Shown one piece after another: positions 7,884 to 16,140 of a stretch of DNA of 43,667 nucleotides. The translations under genes and the position numbers were made by a program. The DNA is from Hyphomicrobiales bacterium (GTDB lineage: Bacteria; Pseudomonadota; Alphaproteobacteria; Rhizobiales; Rhizobiaceae): positions 1 through 43,667 of the forward strand of contig UBUL01000049.1 of NCBI GenBank assembly GCA_900468625.1. The letters run 5' to 3'. The notes below the pieces were generated by a model, which saw only the letters and a list, made by a program, of their open reading frames with translations, had not been told where the DNA came from and ran no database searches. How positions within the stretch are numbered: the stretch's first letter is position 1; every line of letters starts with the position of its first letter.

Positions 7884-8897
7884 ATGAATATGCCGTTCAG
7901 ATCTGCCAGTTTATATTCGAAAATGTTCGAGCGCCGCACCGTTCTCATTGCAGGCGGCGCTGGATTCCTTGGATCTCATCTTTGCGAGCGACTACTGCGC
8001 AGTGGTTGTCAAGTCATCTGCCTGGATGACTTCTCGACGGGGCGTATGGAAAATCTAAGACATCTTCTGCGTTTCGATACGTTCAGCTTCATTCGTCACG
8101 ACATCGTCAATTCCATCGATCTGCCCATCGACGAAATCTACAACCTGGCCTGCCCGGCCTCGCCAGTCCACTATCAGGCAGATCCCGTCCAGACGATGAA
8201 AACCTGCGTCTTCGGTTCGCTGAATCTGCTTGAACTGGCCGTACGTCATCAGGCCCGGATATTCCAGGCCTCCACCTCTGAAATCTATGGGGACCCGCAT
8301 GTTCACCCGCAGCCGGAAGGCTACTGGGGCAATGTCAATTCTTTCGGTCCACGCTCCTGTTACGACGAAGGAAAGCGTTCCGCCGAAACGCTTTTCCACG
8401 ACTTTCACACGAGGCACGGCGTCGATATCAGGATCGCACGCATCTTCAACACCTATGGTCCGCGCATGCGCCCGGACGATGGCCGCGTCGTTTCCAACTT
8501 CATCGTCCAGGCCCTCAAGGGACAGCCGATTACGGTCTATGGAGATGGATCGCAGACGCGCTCCTTCTGCTATGTCGATGACCTCATCGAGGGTTTTACC
8601 CGGCTGATGAGCGATTCCGTGACGCTCAACGTGCCGGTCAATCTCGGCAATCCGGTTGAGTTCAGCGTGCGCGAGCTAGCCGAACAGGTCATCGCCTTGA
8701 CCCGTTCGCCATCAAAGATCGTCTATAAGCCTTTGCCGATCGACGACCCCCGCCAGCGCCGTCCAGATATCACGACTGCGAAACAGGAATTGGGATGGGA
8801 GCCGTCTATTGCCCTGGCAGAAGGTCTTGAGGCGACGGTTGCCTACTTCGAGCGCCAGCTCGTCCGGCCGAACAGCGAGCTTGTCGAGGTTGTCTGA
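7884..8897 (+). CDS. uxs1: UDP-xylose synthase (UDP-glucuronate decarboxylase)
   Basis: 337 residues, short-chain dehydrogenase/epimerase fold. It converts UDP-glucuronate to UDP-xylose with bound NAD+ (EC 4.1.1.35). Visible: GGAGFLGSH (24-32, nucleotide binding), LACPASPVHYQ (88-98), the UXS signature TSEIYGDPHVHPQ (131-143) with Glu133, catalytic Tyr160 and Lys164 in YDEGKR, and RIFNTYGPRM (about 187-196). ATG 7884 follows GGGAGAG at good spacing. It is the first gene of a seven-gene operon, and the UDP-glucose dehydrogenase that would make its substrate is gene four. Gene order matches the S. meliloti uxs1-uxe-aps operon as I remember it, hence the symbol. Confidence 0.88.
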   Translation: MNMPFRSASLYSKMFERRTVLIAGGAGFLGSHLCERLLRSGCQVICLDDFSTGRMENLRHLLRFDTFSFIRHDIVNSIDLPIDEIYNLACPASPVHYQADPVQTMKTCVFGSLNLLELAVRHQARIFQASTSEIYGDPHVHPQPEGYWGNVNSFGPRSCYDEGKRSAETLFHDFHTRHGVDIRIARIFNTYGPRMRPDDGRVVSNFIVQALKGQPITVYGDGSQTRSFCYVDDLIEGFTRLMSDSVTLNVPVNLGNPVEFSVRELAEQVIALTRSPSKIVYKPLPIDDPRQRRPDITTAKQELGWEPSIALAEGLEATVAYFERQLVRPNSELVEVV

Positions 8898-9883
8898 TGT
8901 CCAGGACCGCCATCCTCGTTGCGGGCGGAGCCGGCTTCATCGGCAGCCACACCGCCAAGCTGCTCTACAGGCAGGGTTATGAGCCGATCGTCTATGACAA
9001 TCTCTCGACGGGTCACCTTGCATCGGTACGTTGGGGTCCGTTCGTCGAAGGGGACATTCTCGACACGCCTCGTCTTGTCGAGACCATCGAGAAGCACCGG
9101 CCCGCCGCGGTCATCCATTTCGCGGCCTCCGCCTATGTCGGCGAATCAGTCGAAAAGCCGGCCAAGTACTATGCGAACAATGTCAGCGGCACGCATTCCC
9201 TGCTGGAGGCCTGCCGTTTGACCGGAACCGACAAGCTCATATTTTCGTCGAGCTGTGCAGTCTACGGCATACCGGAGCAACTGCCGATTCGCGAATGCGA
9301 ACCGCAGCAACCCATAAATCCCTACGGTAGAACGAAGCTTATCGCCGAACACATGCTGGCCGATTATGCGGCTGCCTACGGACTCCGCTATGTCGCATTG
9401 CGCTACTTCAATGCGGCAGGAGCGGACCCTGAGCAGGAGCTTGGCGAGTGGCACGATCCGGAGACCCATCTGATCCCGCGAGCGCTGCTTGCGGCAACCG
9501 GTTCCATCGACTGTCTCGAAATCTACGGCAACGACTATGATACTCCGGACGGCACATGCATCCGCGACTACATCCATGTCATGGACCTTGCCCGCGCCCA
9601 CGTTCTGGCGGTCGAATATCTGAAGACCGACGGCGCCAATCTCGCCGTCAATCTTGGGACCGGCCGCGGGACTTCGATCAGAGAGGTTCTCGACGCAATC
9701 GGACTTGCCTCGAAACGCTCCGTTCCGGTCGCCATGCGTCCTCGACGGGCCGGCGATCCGCCGGCTCTCTATGCCGCATCCGATCTGGCTGCCGAAAAAC
9801 TCGGTTTTCGGCCTCTTTATTCCGATATCGAAACCATCATCCGAACGGCCGCTCCATTCTTCGGATTGGAGATCCAGCGATGA
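8897..9883 (+). CDS. uxe: UDP-sugar 4-epimerase (GalE/ExoB family, Uxe-like)
   Basis: 328 residues, overlapping the previous stop as TGATG. NAD-dependent epimerase that inverts C4 of UDP-sugars. Features: GGAGFIGSH (10-18), the FSSSCAVYG serine motif (116-124), catalytic Tyr143 and Lys147 in YGRTK, RYFNAAGA (about 169-176) and the GalE-type DTPDGTCIRDYIHVMDLA segment. By sequence alone it is GalE. Because it directly follows a UDP-xylose synthase and matches the S. meliloti Uxe position, I infer conversion of UDP-xylose to UDP-arabinose, possibly with UDP-glucose/UDP-galactose activity as reported for Uxe. The family is firm; the preferred substrate is inferred from context. Confidence 0.82.
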   Translation: MSRTAILVAGGAGFIGSHTAKLLYRQGYEPIVYDNLSTGHLASVRWGPFVEGDILDTPRLVETIEKHRPAAVIHFAASAYVGESVEKPAKYYANNVSGTHSLLEACRLTGTDKLIFSSSCAVYGIPEQLPIRECEPQQPINPYGRTKLIAEHMLADYAAAYGLRYVALRYFNAAGADPEQELGEWHDPETHLIPRALLAATGSIDCLEIYGNDYDTPDGTCIRDYIHVMDLARAHVLAVEYLKTDGANLAVNLGTGRGTSIREVLDAIGLASKRSVPVAMRPRRAGDPPALYAASDLAAEKLGFRPLYSDIETIIRTAAPFFGLEIQR

Positions 9884-11736
9884 CGGCGCCCCGAACAAAT
9901 CCATGCGCGACGCAGGACGAACCGTTGATGGTTCCCATCCTTTCAGGCTATCGGCGCGTTGAGTATATCGTCTGTGCGGCCATATGGTTTGCCGCGCTCG
10001 TCTATCTCTGGCGCTGGTGGCTTCTGCCGGCACATCATATCAATCCGCTCGGATCCATTCTGGTCACCGCCGTTTTGGCATGGACGACCCTTCTCCCGGC
10101 CTATTTCGTGATCGTCTTTTATCGCGCACGAAAGCCGAACGGACCTTTGCGCCTGCCTGAGGCAAGCCGGGTCGCGATGGTCGTGACAAAGGCGCCATCC
10201 GAGCCGTTCGATGTGGTTGCCCATACCTTGCGCGCCATGCTGGCACAGGCGGTGCCGCATGATACCTGGCTTGCGGACGAGGATCCCTCGTCTGCGACGG
10301 TCGATTGGTGCAACAGACACGGCGTTTATCTTTCGACCCGCAAGGGGCGTGATGACTATCATCGAAAGACCTGGCCGCGCCGCACGCGCTGCAAGGAGGG
10401 CAACCTCGCTTTCTTCTACGATCATTACGGCTATGAGCGTTACGACTTCGTCGTCCAGCTCGATGCCGATCATGTCCCGGCACAGGACTACCTTTATCAG
10501 ATGCTGCGTCCCTTCGCAGATCCTGCTATCGGCTACGTGTCCGCGCCCAGTATCTGTGACAGCAATGCCCGCGAAAGCTGGTCCGCGCGCGGACGCCTTT
10601 ATGCCGAAGCAAGCATGCACGGCCCCCTGCAGGCAGGTTTCAACAATCGGCTGGCACCGCTTTGCATCGGTTCGCATTATGGTGTTCGTACCGCCGCTTT
10701 GAAAGATATTGGCGGCCTCGGTCCCGAACTTGCCGAGGACCATTCAACGACGCTCATGATGAATGCGCATGGCTGGCGCGGCGTCCACGCGATCGATGCC
10801 ATCGCTCATGGTGATGGTCCACGAACCTTCAGTGACCTTGTCACCCAGGAGTTCCAGTGGTCGCGCAGCTTGATGATGGTACTGCTGCAATATTCACCTA
10901 CGTTGTTACCGCATCTACCGCCGCGTCTCAAGGCACAATTCCTGTTCTCCGAGCTTTGGTATCCTCTCTTCTCGATATTCATGGCTTTGATGTTCTTGCT
11001 GCCGATGATAGCTCTTGTGGACGGGCGAAGCTTTGTTGATGTGTCCTATCCTGATTTCCTCATCCATTTCATGCCGCAATCTGTCTTGTTGATTGCGTTT
11101 GCCTATCGCTGGCGCCGCACCGGTACGTTCAGGCCGTTTGATGCGAAGATTCTGAGCTGGGAAGTGACGTTGTTTCTGTTTGCCCGCTGGCCTTGGGCGC
11201 TTGCTGGAACGATTGCTGCCATACGTGATTGGATGACTGGATCTTTCGTCGATTTTCGCGTGACGCCGAAGGGTTCGTCCAATGTCGATCCGCTGCCCAT
11301 CCGGGTATTGGCACCTTATGCAGTTCTATCCTTCGTCTCCATATTACCTGTTCTATCGATTCGTGATGCTGACGAAACCAGCGGATTTTACATCTTCGCC
11401 ACGATGAATGCAGCGATCTATACGCTGCTGTTGCTGGTGATCATCATCAAGCATGCTTACGAAAATACTATTTCCATGAGCAGCCGTTTCTATCGTCCCG
11501 CTGTTGCGAGCGCATTGCTCGTTCTAATCGCCCTGCCGGGCTTTGCCGTCACGGAGCATGGTCCGGAAGGACTGTTCTCATTGACCTGGAGCACGGGTGG
11601 CTATGCGCTTTTTGCCGAACATTCACCGGTCGCAGGAGCGGGAATAAGCGGACGTCGGCAGCATAGAATCATGTTCGCTCCGCATTGGCGGGACAATAGT
11701 GCAATGACGGAAGCTTCTGACAGGAAGGGCGCATGA
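9880..11736 (+). CDS. apsS: Membrane GT2 polysaccharide synthase (ApsS-like)
   Basis: 618 residues from ATG 9880, which overlaps the previous stop as ATGA; the frame is open further upstream but that lies inside the epimerase gene. Two N-terminal TM helices (about 27-47 and 57-82) precede a cytoplasmic GT-A domain of the processive cellulose/hyaluronan synthase type: DED (133-135), DADH (195-198), EDH (286-288) and QEFQW (323-327), a variant of the QxxRW acceptor motif. Several TM helices follow (about 360-565), enough for a synthase-coupled export channel. It should polymerise UDP-sugars from the neighbouring genes and extrude the chain. No PilZ domain is visible, so c-di-GMP control, if any, would be transcriptional. 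Confidence 0.85.
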   Translation: MTAPRTNPCATQDEPLMVPILSGYRRVEYIVCAAIWFAALVYLWRWWLLPAHHINPLGSILVTAVLAWTTLLPAYFVIVFYRARKPNGPLRLPEASRVAMVVTKAPSEPFDVVAHTLRAMLAQAVPHDTWLADEDPSSATVDWCNRHGVYLSTRKGRDDYHRKTWPRRTRCKEGNLAFFYDHYGYERYDFVVQLDADHVPAQDYLYQMLRPFADPAIGYVSAPSICDSNARESWSARGRLYAEASMHGPLQAGFNNRLAPLCIGSHYGVRTAALKDIGGLGPELAEDHSTTLMMNAHGWRGVHAIDAIAHGDGPRTFSDLVTQEFQWSRSLMMVLLQYSPTLLPHLPPRLKAQFLFSELWYPLFSIFMALMFLLPMIALVDGRSFVDVSYPDFLIHFMPQSVLLIAFAYRWRRTGTFRPFDAKILSWEVTLFLFARWPWALAGTIAAIRDWMTGSFVDFRVTPKGSSNVDPLPIRVLAPYAVLSFVSILPVLSIRDADETSGFYIFATMNAAIYTLLLLVIIIKHAYENTISMSSRFYRPAVASALLVLIALPGFAVTEHGPEGLFSLTWSTGGYALFAEHSPVAGAGISGRRQHRIMFAPHWRDNSAMTEASDRKGA

Positions 11737-11748
11737 GCGCAGCCGCAA

Positions 11749-13167
11749 ATGAAGATCGCTGTTATCGGAACTGGATATGTAGGATTGGTTAGCGGCACGT
11801 GCTTTGCCGAATGGGGGCATACGGTCATCTGCGTCGATAAGAATACGCGCAAGATTGCCGATCTCCATCAAGGCAGGATGCCGATCTACGAGCCTCACCT
11901 CGATGAGATGGTCGAGCGCAACTATGCTGCGGGAAGGCTTGATTTCACCTGCAATCTGAACAGCGCCGTCACCGGAGCCGCCATCGTCTTCATCGTTGTC
12001 GCAACGCCTCCTCGCATCGATCGGGTCGAGACAGATCTGTCCTGTATCTATCTTGCCGCCTGCGAGCTTGCGCCGCTGATCACGGACGATACCGTCGTCG
12101 TACTGAAATCAACCGTTCCGGTCGGCACGGGAGATGTGGTGCAGAAGATCATTGGCGCGGTACGCAAACCGGGCACATTCTCCGTCGCTTCCAATCCGGA
12201 ATTTCTTCGTGAAGGTCTCGCGGTGTGCGATTTTCTCGCGCCGGACCGGGTCGTGATCGGTGTCGACGACGAACGCGCGTGCAAGCGCCTCCTGGAACTT
12301 TATGATGTCCCTATGGGCCTGCAGGAAACGCCGATCCTCGTCACCACGCGGCGAACCGCGGAACTAATCAAATATGCCGCCAATGCGTTCCTCGCCACCA
12401 AGATAACGTTCATCAACGAACTTGCCGATCTCTGCGAACAGGTGGGCAGCGATGTCGAGGAGCTGGCGCTCGGAATGGGCCTCGACAGACGCATAGGAAC
12501 GACTTTTCTGGCGCCGGGACCTGGATTCGGCGGTTCTTGCTTTCCGAAAGACACGCAGGCCCTCCTGCGAACCGCACAGGATTACGGCGTCGAGCTGCGC
12601 ATCGTAGAAGAGACCATCATCGCCAACGATGCCCGCAAGCGACGAATGGCTCTTAAAGTCATGGAAGCGCTCGGCGGCAGCGTCGACGGCCGGACCATCG
12701 CCATCCTGGGCCTCACCTTCAAACCCGACACCGACGATATGCGCGAGGCGCCGTCGGTACGGCTGATCGAGGCGCTGCAGCGCTTCGGCGGTCATATCCG
12801 TGCCTATGATCCGGTCGGCATCGAGAATGCCGCCAGTATGCTCGATCATGTGGTGTTCTGCGACGATCCCTACGAATGCGTAAGGGATGCCGACGCAGCA
12901 GTCGTCATGACGGAATGGGCAATCATCAAGAATCTGGATCTGGCGCAACTGAAGAACAATATGCGCCAGCCAATCCTCGTGGATCTCAGGAACGCCTTGC
13001 AGGTGGAAGCCGCCCTGCAGCTCGGATTCCGCATTTCCACCATAGGACGCCCCGCCTGCGCGGAAGGCGATCTTCAAAGCATGATGAGACTGAGAAATAA
13101 ATCGCTTCGGACGGCAAAGGCTTCTTCAGCCGTTACGCGGGAGAGAGAAAATGGCACCATCAGATAA
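11749..13167 (+). CDS. ugd: UDP-glucose 6-dehydrogenase
   Basis: 472 residues. Oxidises UDP-glucose to UDP-glucuronate with two NAD+ (EC 1.1.1.22). Visible: N-terminal Rossmann motif GTGYVGL (7-13), STVPVGT (121-127), NPEFLREG (149-156), Lys in ELIKYAANAFLATK (205-218) and the catalytic Cys264 in GFGGSCFPKD. Length is normal. ATG 11749 is 12 bp after the synthase stop; the ATG at 11733 is in another frame. It supplies the substrate for gene one of the operon, so UDP-glucose to UDP-glucuronate to UDP-xylose to a 4-epimer can be made from this operon alone. As far as I recall, the S. meliloti operon has no dehydrogenase gene at this place. Its 3' end overlaps the next gene by 17 bp. Confidence 0.92.
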   Translation: MKIAVIGTGYVGLVSGTCFAEWGHTVICVDKNTRKIADLHQGRMPIYEPHLDEMVERNYAAGRLDFTCNLNSAVTGAAIVFIVVATPPRIDRVETDLSCIYLAACELAPLITDDTVVVLKSTVPVGTGDVVQKIIGAVRKPGTFSVASNPEFLREGLAVCDFLAPDRVVIGVDDERACKRLLELYDVPMGLQETPILVTTRRTAELIKYAANAFLATKITFINELADLCEQVGSDVEELALGMGLDRRIGTTFLAPGPGFGGSCFPKDTQALLRTAQDYGVELRIVEETIIANDARKRRMALKVMEALGGSVDGRTIAILGLTFKPDTDDMREAPSVRLIEALQRFGGHIRAYDPVGIENAASMLDHVVFCDDPYECVRDADAAVVMTEWAIIKNLDLAQLKNNMRQPILVDLRNALQVEAALQLGFRISTIGRPACAEGDLQSMMRLRNKSLRTAKASSAVTRERENGTIR

Positions 13168-13720
13168 CATCATACGCCTTTTGGCCCGCGCAAGTGCGGC
13201 AACGCTTGCTATTGTCGCCGTCTTCGGGCTCGCCGCGCCGGCGAGCGCGGCAGCCGCGGAGCCGAGCCTTAAAATGCCGGCCAAAGCCCGCCCGATGACG
13301 GCGTTTGAGCTTTACCAGCTCTACCGGGACAGGAGCTGGCAATGGCCCGACGGCGCCGGGCGGATGCAGGATGCGAACCGGCAGTTTTCCGCTTGGGTCG
13401 ACGGAGCCAAAGGCCCGTCCTGGGCCGAAGGCCGCTGGACTGTGGACGATGCAGGACGCCTGTGTTTGGATGCAACCTGGCACGCAGCGAACGGCAAGTT
13501 CCCTGCGAAAACCTGCTTCCTCCATCGAGTTCTCGACAATACCATCTATCAAAAACGCGAATCCGGCGGAGCCTGGTTCGTCTTTCGCCATGGCGTGCCC
13601 AACCAAGCCGATGAGGCGCAGAAGTTGGTCGCCAGCGATCTGGTTTCACAGCGGCTAAGCGTCGTGAAGGCTACCTTGAACACGAGCAACGCCGAGCTGA
13701 GGAAGGAGGCAGTGCAATGA
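13151..13720 (+). CDS. apsH1: Secreted DUF995-family protein (ApsH1-like)
   Basis: 189 residues with a clear signal peptide (hydrophobic 11-27, cleavage likely near ASAAAAE). GGGAGAGA precedes ATG 13151, which lies inside the end of the dehydrogenase gene. The mature part shares with the later gene at 14689 the pattern LYxxRSWxWxxGAG, FxAW, GRW, a Cys-containing strand (LCLDATW), CFLHR, IYQKR and WxVFRH, so the two are paralogues. DUF995 proteins are small, rhizobial and of unknown function; this position suggests periplasmic handling, modification or retention of the polymer. Two conserved Cys (C98 and C116 here) could form a disulfide. Confidence 0.72.
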   Translation: MAPSDNIIRLLARASAATLAIVAVFGLAAPASAAAAEPSLKMPAKARPMTAFELYQLYRDRSWQWPDGAGRMQDANRQFSAWVDGAKGPSWAEGRWTVDDAGRLCLDATWHAANGKFPAKTCFLHRVLDNTIYQKRESGGAWFVFRHGVPNQADEAQKLVASDLVSQRLSVVKATLNTSNAELRKEAVQ

Positions 13721-14661
13721 AAACGGCATTCAAACTGACCGCAGCCGTACTTTGCTTCGCAGGCTTGTCCGGAGCAATGTACGCTGCCAACAACGGTCTC
13801 GAACCAAAGACAGGCAACCAAGGTACGTTCCACGACAAGCGGCCGATCATCACGCCGCAATCGCTTCCGGGCGGAGCCTATGATCCGAACGGAGATTTTT
13901 CCAGCGATACCAATCCCAAGATCGAGCACCTGTTTATTCCTTGGGAAGATGTCGATCTTGCGACCTTGAGCGCGGCAGACACCTATGCGCGCCAACGCGG
14001 CCGCTCGCTGCTGCTGACCATCGAGCCATGGTCCTGGGCGCGCAACTGGCGTGTCACTCCAAACGACCTGCTCAAGGGGGTTCTCGACGGGCACTACGAC
14101 ACGAACATGGCGTCGATCTGCTCGGCGGCGGCCAAGCTCCAGCAGCCGGTGACCATTCGCTGGGCTCAGGAAATGGACGAAAAGAACGGGCAGTTTACCT
14201 GGGCTTACTGGAGCCCCGAAGGATATGTGAAGGCATACAGGCACGTCGTCGACGTATGCCGGCGCTATCTTCCTTCGGCCAAATACATGTGGTCGCCGAT
14301 GGGCAAGGAAGGGCTTGAAGCCTACTATCCGGGCGATCAGTATGTCGATGTCGTCGGGCTTTCGGTCTTCGGCTATCAGCCCTTCGACAAGTACACGCTT
14401 GGGCGCGACTCGACATTCGTCGAAGCGACCAAGCCAGGTTATGAACGCGTCAAGAAATACAAAAAGCCGATCGTCATCGCGGAGCTGGGCTACCAGGGCA
14501 ATGAGGACTACGTCCATGCCTGGGCCGAAGAAGCCAACAAGCCTCACTCCGAATTCAAGGATCTCGTCGCGGTGGTGTATTTCGACGATCGCGAGGTCTA
14601 TCCATGGCCCCATAACCTCGGGCGGCCGGATTGGCGCGTTGTCAGCCCGCTGCTGAATTGA
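13717..14661 (+). CDS. apsE: Secreted GH26-like endo-glycosidase (ApsE-like)
   Basis: 314 residues, start overlapping the preceding stop as ATGA. Signal peptide at 1-23 (ending MYAAN). A TIM-barrel glycosidase of the GH26 type is suggested by LTIEPWSW (100-107), IRWAQEMDEKNG (147-158) with Glu152 as acid/base, the Trp-rich YWSPEGYVKAYRHV segment (164-177) and PIVIAELGYQG (251-261) with Glu256 as nucleophile. It would cleave the polymer made by this operon in the periplasm or outside, trimming, releasing or clearing mislocalised chains. Substrate is inferred from context; family members act on mannans, xylans and mixed glucans. The fold call is good, the linkage unknown. Confidence 0.78.
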   Translation: MKTAFKLTAAVLCFAGLSGAMYAANNGLEPKTGNQGTFHDKRPIITPQSLPGGAYDPNGDFSSDTNPKIEHLFIPWEDVDLATLSAADTYARQRGRSLLLTIEPWSWARNWRVTPNDLLKGVLDGHYDTNMASICSAAAKLQQPVTIRWAQEMDEKNGQFTWAYWSPEGYVKAYRHVVDVCRRYLPSAKYMWSPMGKEGLEAYYPGDQYVDVVGLSVFGYQPFDKYTLGRDSTFVEATKPGYERVKKYKKPIVIAELGYQGNEDYVHAWAEEANKPHSEFKDLVAVVYFDDREVYPWPHNLGRPDWRVVSPLLN

Positions 14662-14688
14662 CCTGCAATGGGCTGAAAGGAGGCAAAG

Positions 14689-15189
14689 ATGTCCCTGTTT
14701 CGACTCTGGATGTTGAACGTACTGATCTCGCTGCTGCTGCTCGGCGGCACCGCACATGCTGCCAGCCAGCAGCATGCCGATCGCATGATCGCTCGCCAAG
14801 CCGTTCGGGCAGCACCGATGAGTGCCGCGGATCTGCGAAAGCTTTATGCCGGTCGTTCCTGGATATGGAAAACCGGCGCGGGCTTTTTCTCAGCCAAGGG
14901 CCGGCATTTTGTAGCATGGTCGCATACGGGTAAGGAAAAATCCTATGCGAGAGGCCGCTGGTATACGACGAACGGCGGCAAAATGTGCATGAGTGCCGTC
15001 TGGTACAGCAGGAAATATGCCGCACGCGATGTGTCCTGCTTTCTGCATCGTGAGAAAGCAGGGGTTATTTACCAGAAACGCGCCCCGCATGGAAAATGGT
15101 ATGTGTTCCGGCACAGCCCGACAAAGCGCGGCGATGAGGTTTTGAAATTGCACCGCGGCGATTATGTCAAAAGGCATCTGCGGGCATGA
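14689..15189 (+). CDS. apsH2: Secreted DUF995-family protein (ApsH2-like)
   Basis: 166 residues, with a strong AAAGGAGG site before ATG 14689. Signal peptide 1-24 (LISLLLLGGTAHA). The mature protein aligns with the product of 13151-13720 over RSWIWKTGAG, FVAWSHTGK, GRWYTTNGG, MCMSAVWY, SCFLHREKAG, IYQKR and WYVFRH, and is more basic (many Lys/Arg). The pair encloses the glycosidase gene. It is the last gene of the operon; a strong hairpin follows 67 bp later. Function unknown; a basic secreted protein beside a uronate- or pentose-polymer synthase could bind the polymer (inference). Confidence 0.7.
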   Translation: MSLFRLWMLNVLISLLLLGGTAHAASQQHADRMIARQAVRAAPMSAADLRKLYAGRSWIWKTGAGFFSAKGRHFVAWSHTGKEKSYARGRWYTTNGGKMCMSAVWYSRKYAARDVSCFLHREKAGVIYQKRAPHGKWYVFRHSPTKRGDEVLKLHRGDYVKRHLRA

Positions 15190-15256
15190 TAGTGCGCGCG
15201 TGCAAAGAAACGACGCACAGGCGCGTCGCACCGGGCGGCGTTGAACCGCTCAACCG

Positions 15257-15282
15257 CAGGGCCATTGGAAACGATGGCCCTG
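15257..15282. terminator. Hairpin ending the polysaccharide operon
   Basis: CAGGGCCAT, eight-base loop, ATGGCCCTG: perfect 9-bp stem located between the convergent ends at 15189 and 15327. There is no T-run, so it may act with Rho or serve both directions. Confidence 0.5.
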
Positions 15283-15326
15283 TACCACATTCCGGCGGTC
15301 AACGAAGCCCGCCAAACCGATCCTAA

Positions 15327-15638
15327 TTAGTGCCGCGAGTAGCAATGTGACGTTCTGCCAAATCCGCTTGGCGTGCAGACATAGGGAGAGCCCTTGAAAT
15401 ACTCGTCGGAAGAAACAGTCATCTTTCTCTGGACCTGACCGGATCCGTAAAAATAAGTATTGTTCTCACTTTTCTTCATGTAAAGATCGATGGTTTTGTA
15501 TTTATATTGGCCTGCGCCTGCCGCCGCAGCTCCCTCTACAGAAACGGAGAGAAATAAAATCGTACTTATGAATACGAGAGCCGAACTCAATATGTAACGA
15601 TTAAGATGCAGATGAAGGCGGGTCCAATTTGAAATCAT
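15327..15638 (-). CDS. Small secreted protein of unknown function
   Basis: 103 residues, not recognised. ATG 15638 has AAGGAAG seven bases upstream. A hydrophobic segment at about 15-33 followed by VEGAAAAGAG suggests a signal peptide, leaving a mature protein of about 65 residues with polar, Tyr-rich sequence and two Cys near the end (VCTPSGFGRTSHCYSRH). It is convergent with the polysaccharide operon and read away from the AraC-type regulator, and its AT-rich upstream region looks like a promoter. It may be co-regulated with the polymer genes, but nothing shows that. Confidence 0.5.
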   Translation of the reverse strand: MISNWTRLHLHLNRYILSSALVFISTILFLSVSVEGAAAAGAGQYKYKTIDLYMKKSENNTYFYGSGQVQRKMTVSSDEYFKGSPYVCTPSGFGRTSHCYSRH

Positions 15639-16140
15639 TCATTTACTTCCTTGTCTTGATTTCTTTGTATTCACATTTACGGAAATTATTTCAACCTACA
15701 GCACAGAGATCTTGAAAATATTAACAGATTCTGTTTAATTCTATTTGCAGATACAAAATAAGGTCCGCGTTCATGTCACCCTTTCGGGTACAAGTTTTGC
15801 ATCGCTTGCCATGGCTGCCTGGAACTGTCAGTCAAACACCCTTGGCTTTTGCCAATTCTTCGGTGGAGGCGCGATTAAGCACGGCAAATTCCGTCGTCGG
15901 AGACCAAGAAACAGCCTCGTCCGTATCCGTCCAGCCAATGTTCCACACAGGTATGTGGCGAGGTCTTTGCCTGTTTGCGAAGCAAAAAGCTAGCCTAAAG
16001 TTTCGGAAAGATGCGCCGGTCCACAGAAAAAACCCGATTTCGAGCCTGATTGGCCGGCCTCACGCATACCACAAGTTGTCAAGGGCGTATCGCGACCGCA
16101 TCAGATGCGATGTGCCATGTAGTGTCGAGGGGCCGCTACG
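15639..16140. other. Intergenic region before the AraC-type regulator
   Basis: 502 bases. The first 120 are AT-rich and probably hold the promoter of the minus-strand small protein. An open frame at 15773-16144 overlaps the regulator start, has no ribosome site and no recognisable composition, so I do not call it a gene. No strong repeats seen. Confidence 0.4.

Noticed and set aside
9556..9879. Upstream extension of the GT2 synthase frame
   Set aside because: It lies inside the epimerase gene and is Arg-rich; the ATG at 9880 with the ATGA overlap and the TM helix soon after is the better start.
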